Below, piece after piece: positions 63,399 to 64,000 of a stretch of DNA of 64,000 bases. Both the position numbers and the translations under genes were made by a program. Position 1 is the stretch's first letter. Each line of letters begins with the position of its first letter. The stretch spans positions 1 to 64,000 of the forward strand of contig PNKV01000021.1 of the NCBI GenBank assembly GCA_013822685.1, written 5' to 3'. Below the pieces are notes generated by a model, which did not search any database, was not told the DNA's origin, and saw nothing but the letters and a program-made list of their open reading frames with translations. The DNA is from Leptothrix sp. (in: b-proteobacteria) (GTDB lineage: Bacteria > Pseudomonadota > Gammaproteobacteria > Burkholderiales > Burkholderiaceae_C).

Positions 63399-64000
63399 GT
63401 GACCCCATCAGCAGTTGTATCCAGTGCGGGCCCGTCCACGTCCGTCGAGGCGGCCAGCCTCATCGTCTCTTACCTGGAGGCCCTGGGCGTAGAGTATGTT
63501 TTTGGCGTACCAGGCGGTGCCATCGAACCCTTGTACAACGCGCTGGCCGTGAGCAGCCGGCGCGGCGGCCCCAGGCCGGTGCTGGCCCGGCATGAAGCCG
63601 GCGCGGCGTTCATGGCCGATGGCTATGCCCGCGAAACAGGGCGCCTGGGGGTGTGTTGCGCGACATCGGGGCCGGGCGCGACCAACCTGTTGACCGGCAT
63701 CGCGTGTGCTTTTGACAACAGTGTGCCTTTGCTGGCGATCACGGGCCAACCCTCCTTGCCCTTGTTTGGCAAACGCGCGCTGCAGGAGTCGTCTTGCACT
63801 GGCGTCAACACGGTGGGCATGCTTCAGCACTGCACCCGCTACAACACCTTGGTCTCGCATGTTGATCAGCTGGAGAACAAGCTGGTGAGCGCCTTGATCC
63901 GCGCTTCGCAGCCCCCGCATGGTCCGGTGCATCTGTCGATCCCCGTGGATTTGCTGCGCAGCCAGGTCGAGCAGCGCCTGTCACCCGAGCACCTCAAGCG
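63399..64000 (+). CDS. Thiamine-diphosphate enzyme, acetolactate synthase-like (3' truncated)
   Basis: An open frame runs from GTG 63399 to the end of the window. It starts MTPSAVVSSAGPSTSVEAAS, followed by EALGVEYVFGVPGGAIEPLY, LARHEAGAAFMADGYARETG with the catalytic Glu of ThDP enzymes, CCATSGPGATNLLTGIACAF and VPLLAITGQPS, then HCTRYNTLVSHVDQL and PPHGPVHLSIPVDLL. This is the pyrimidine-binding N-terminal domain of the acetolactate synthase/benzoylformate decarboxylase family. The remaining domains lie beyond the window. A GTG at 63381 is another possible start. Its 5' region is 225 bp from the divergent binding-protein gene. Confidence 0.85.
   Translation, partial: MTPSAVVSSAGPSTSVEAASLIVSYLEALGVEYVFGVPGGAIEPLYNALAVSSRRGGPRPVLARHEAGAAFMADGYARETGRLGVCCATSGPGATNLLTGIACAFDNSVPLLAITGQPSLPLFGKRALQESSCTGVNTVGMLQHCTRYNTLVSHVDQLENKLVSALIRASQPPHGPVHLSIPVDLLRSQVEQRLSPEHLK

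Overview
The window is 64 kb of high-GC DNA, densely packed with genes and with many 4-nt ATGA overlaps. Protein families (BPSS1780 membrane family, DUF3617, DUF4142, DUF2147, AcuI, a YnfM-like MFS exporter, large PAS/GAF hybrid kinases, an Lhr-type helicase/ligase repair cluster) point to a betaproteobacterium of the order Burkholderiales, perhaps an Aquabacterium/Leptothrix-like freshwater lineage. That placement is inference from family content only. I saw no insertion sequence, prophage, CRISPR array, rRNA or tRNA; it reads as ordinary chromosome.

Layout. 0-7 kb: the end of a phosphate acyltransferase and acetate kinase (acetyl-phosphate metabolism), a DsbD-like CcdA-thioredoxin protein with a DUF2147 partner, an OmpR/EnvZ-type two-component pair, an MFS exporter and a DUF3606 protein. 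7-13.4 kb: a double-receiver hybrid kinase, a fatty-acid desaturase with its dedicated ferredoxin-type reductase, a short ribosome-hibernation-like protein and a single-domain receiver. 13.4-19.5 kb: an elongation factor G behind an unusual 385-bp structured leader, a secreted lipase-like hydrolase, a BPSS1780 membrane protein, SlyX and small exported proteins.

19.5-35 kb is a signalling and stress block. A five-gene kai-type operon (hemerythrin-like protein, KaiC, two KaiB proteins, PAS hybrid kinase; no KaiA) is followed by a stress-type short-chain dehydrogenase, an SRPBCC-Hsp20 fusion, a REC-GAF-kinase-REC protein and a 1923-residue soluble kinase holding nine nearly identical 92-residue HAMP units.

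35-48 kb is a DNA repair region. A sequence matching the LexA (SOS) box sits just upstream of a PD-(D/E)XK-like protein that is translationally coupled to an XPD/DinG-type nuclease-helicase. After a dehydrogenase and a beta-propeller di-heme cytochrome comes the complete four-gene ligase-associated repair operon (MBL exonuclease, ATP-dependent DNA ligase, Lhr-type helicase, PdeM phosphoesterase).

48-64 kb: a divergent FtsH-like protease, a patatin-like phospholipase, AcuI, an exported FKBP, two small proteins and a nitronate monooxygenase-like flavoprotein, a DUF3617 protein, a membrane Ser/Thr kinase coupled to an OmpA-type lipoprotein, a TonB-dependent receptor facing a hybrid kinase plus an ABC-type binding protein, and the start of a thiamine-diphosphate enzyme of the acetolactate synthase type that runs out of the window.

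Most worth following up: the leader of the EF-G gene (two short ORFs, an intrinsic terminator, a strong hairpin and a 12-nt complementarity to the initiation region), the LexA-box nuclease/helicase pair, the kai operon, the SRPBCC-Hsp20 fusion and the HAMP repeat array.
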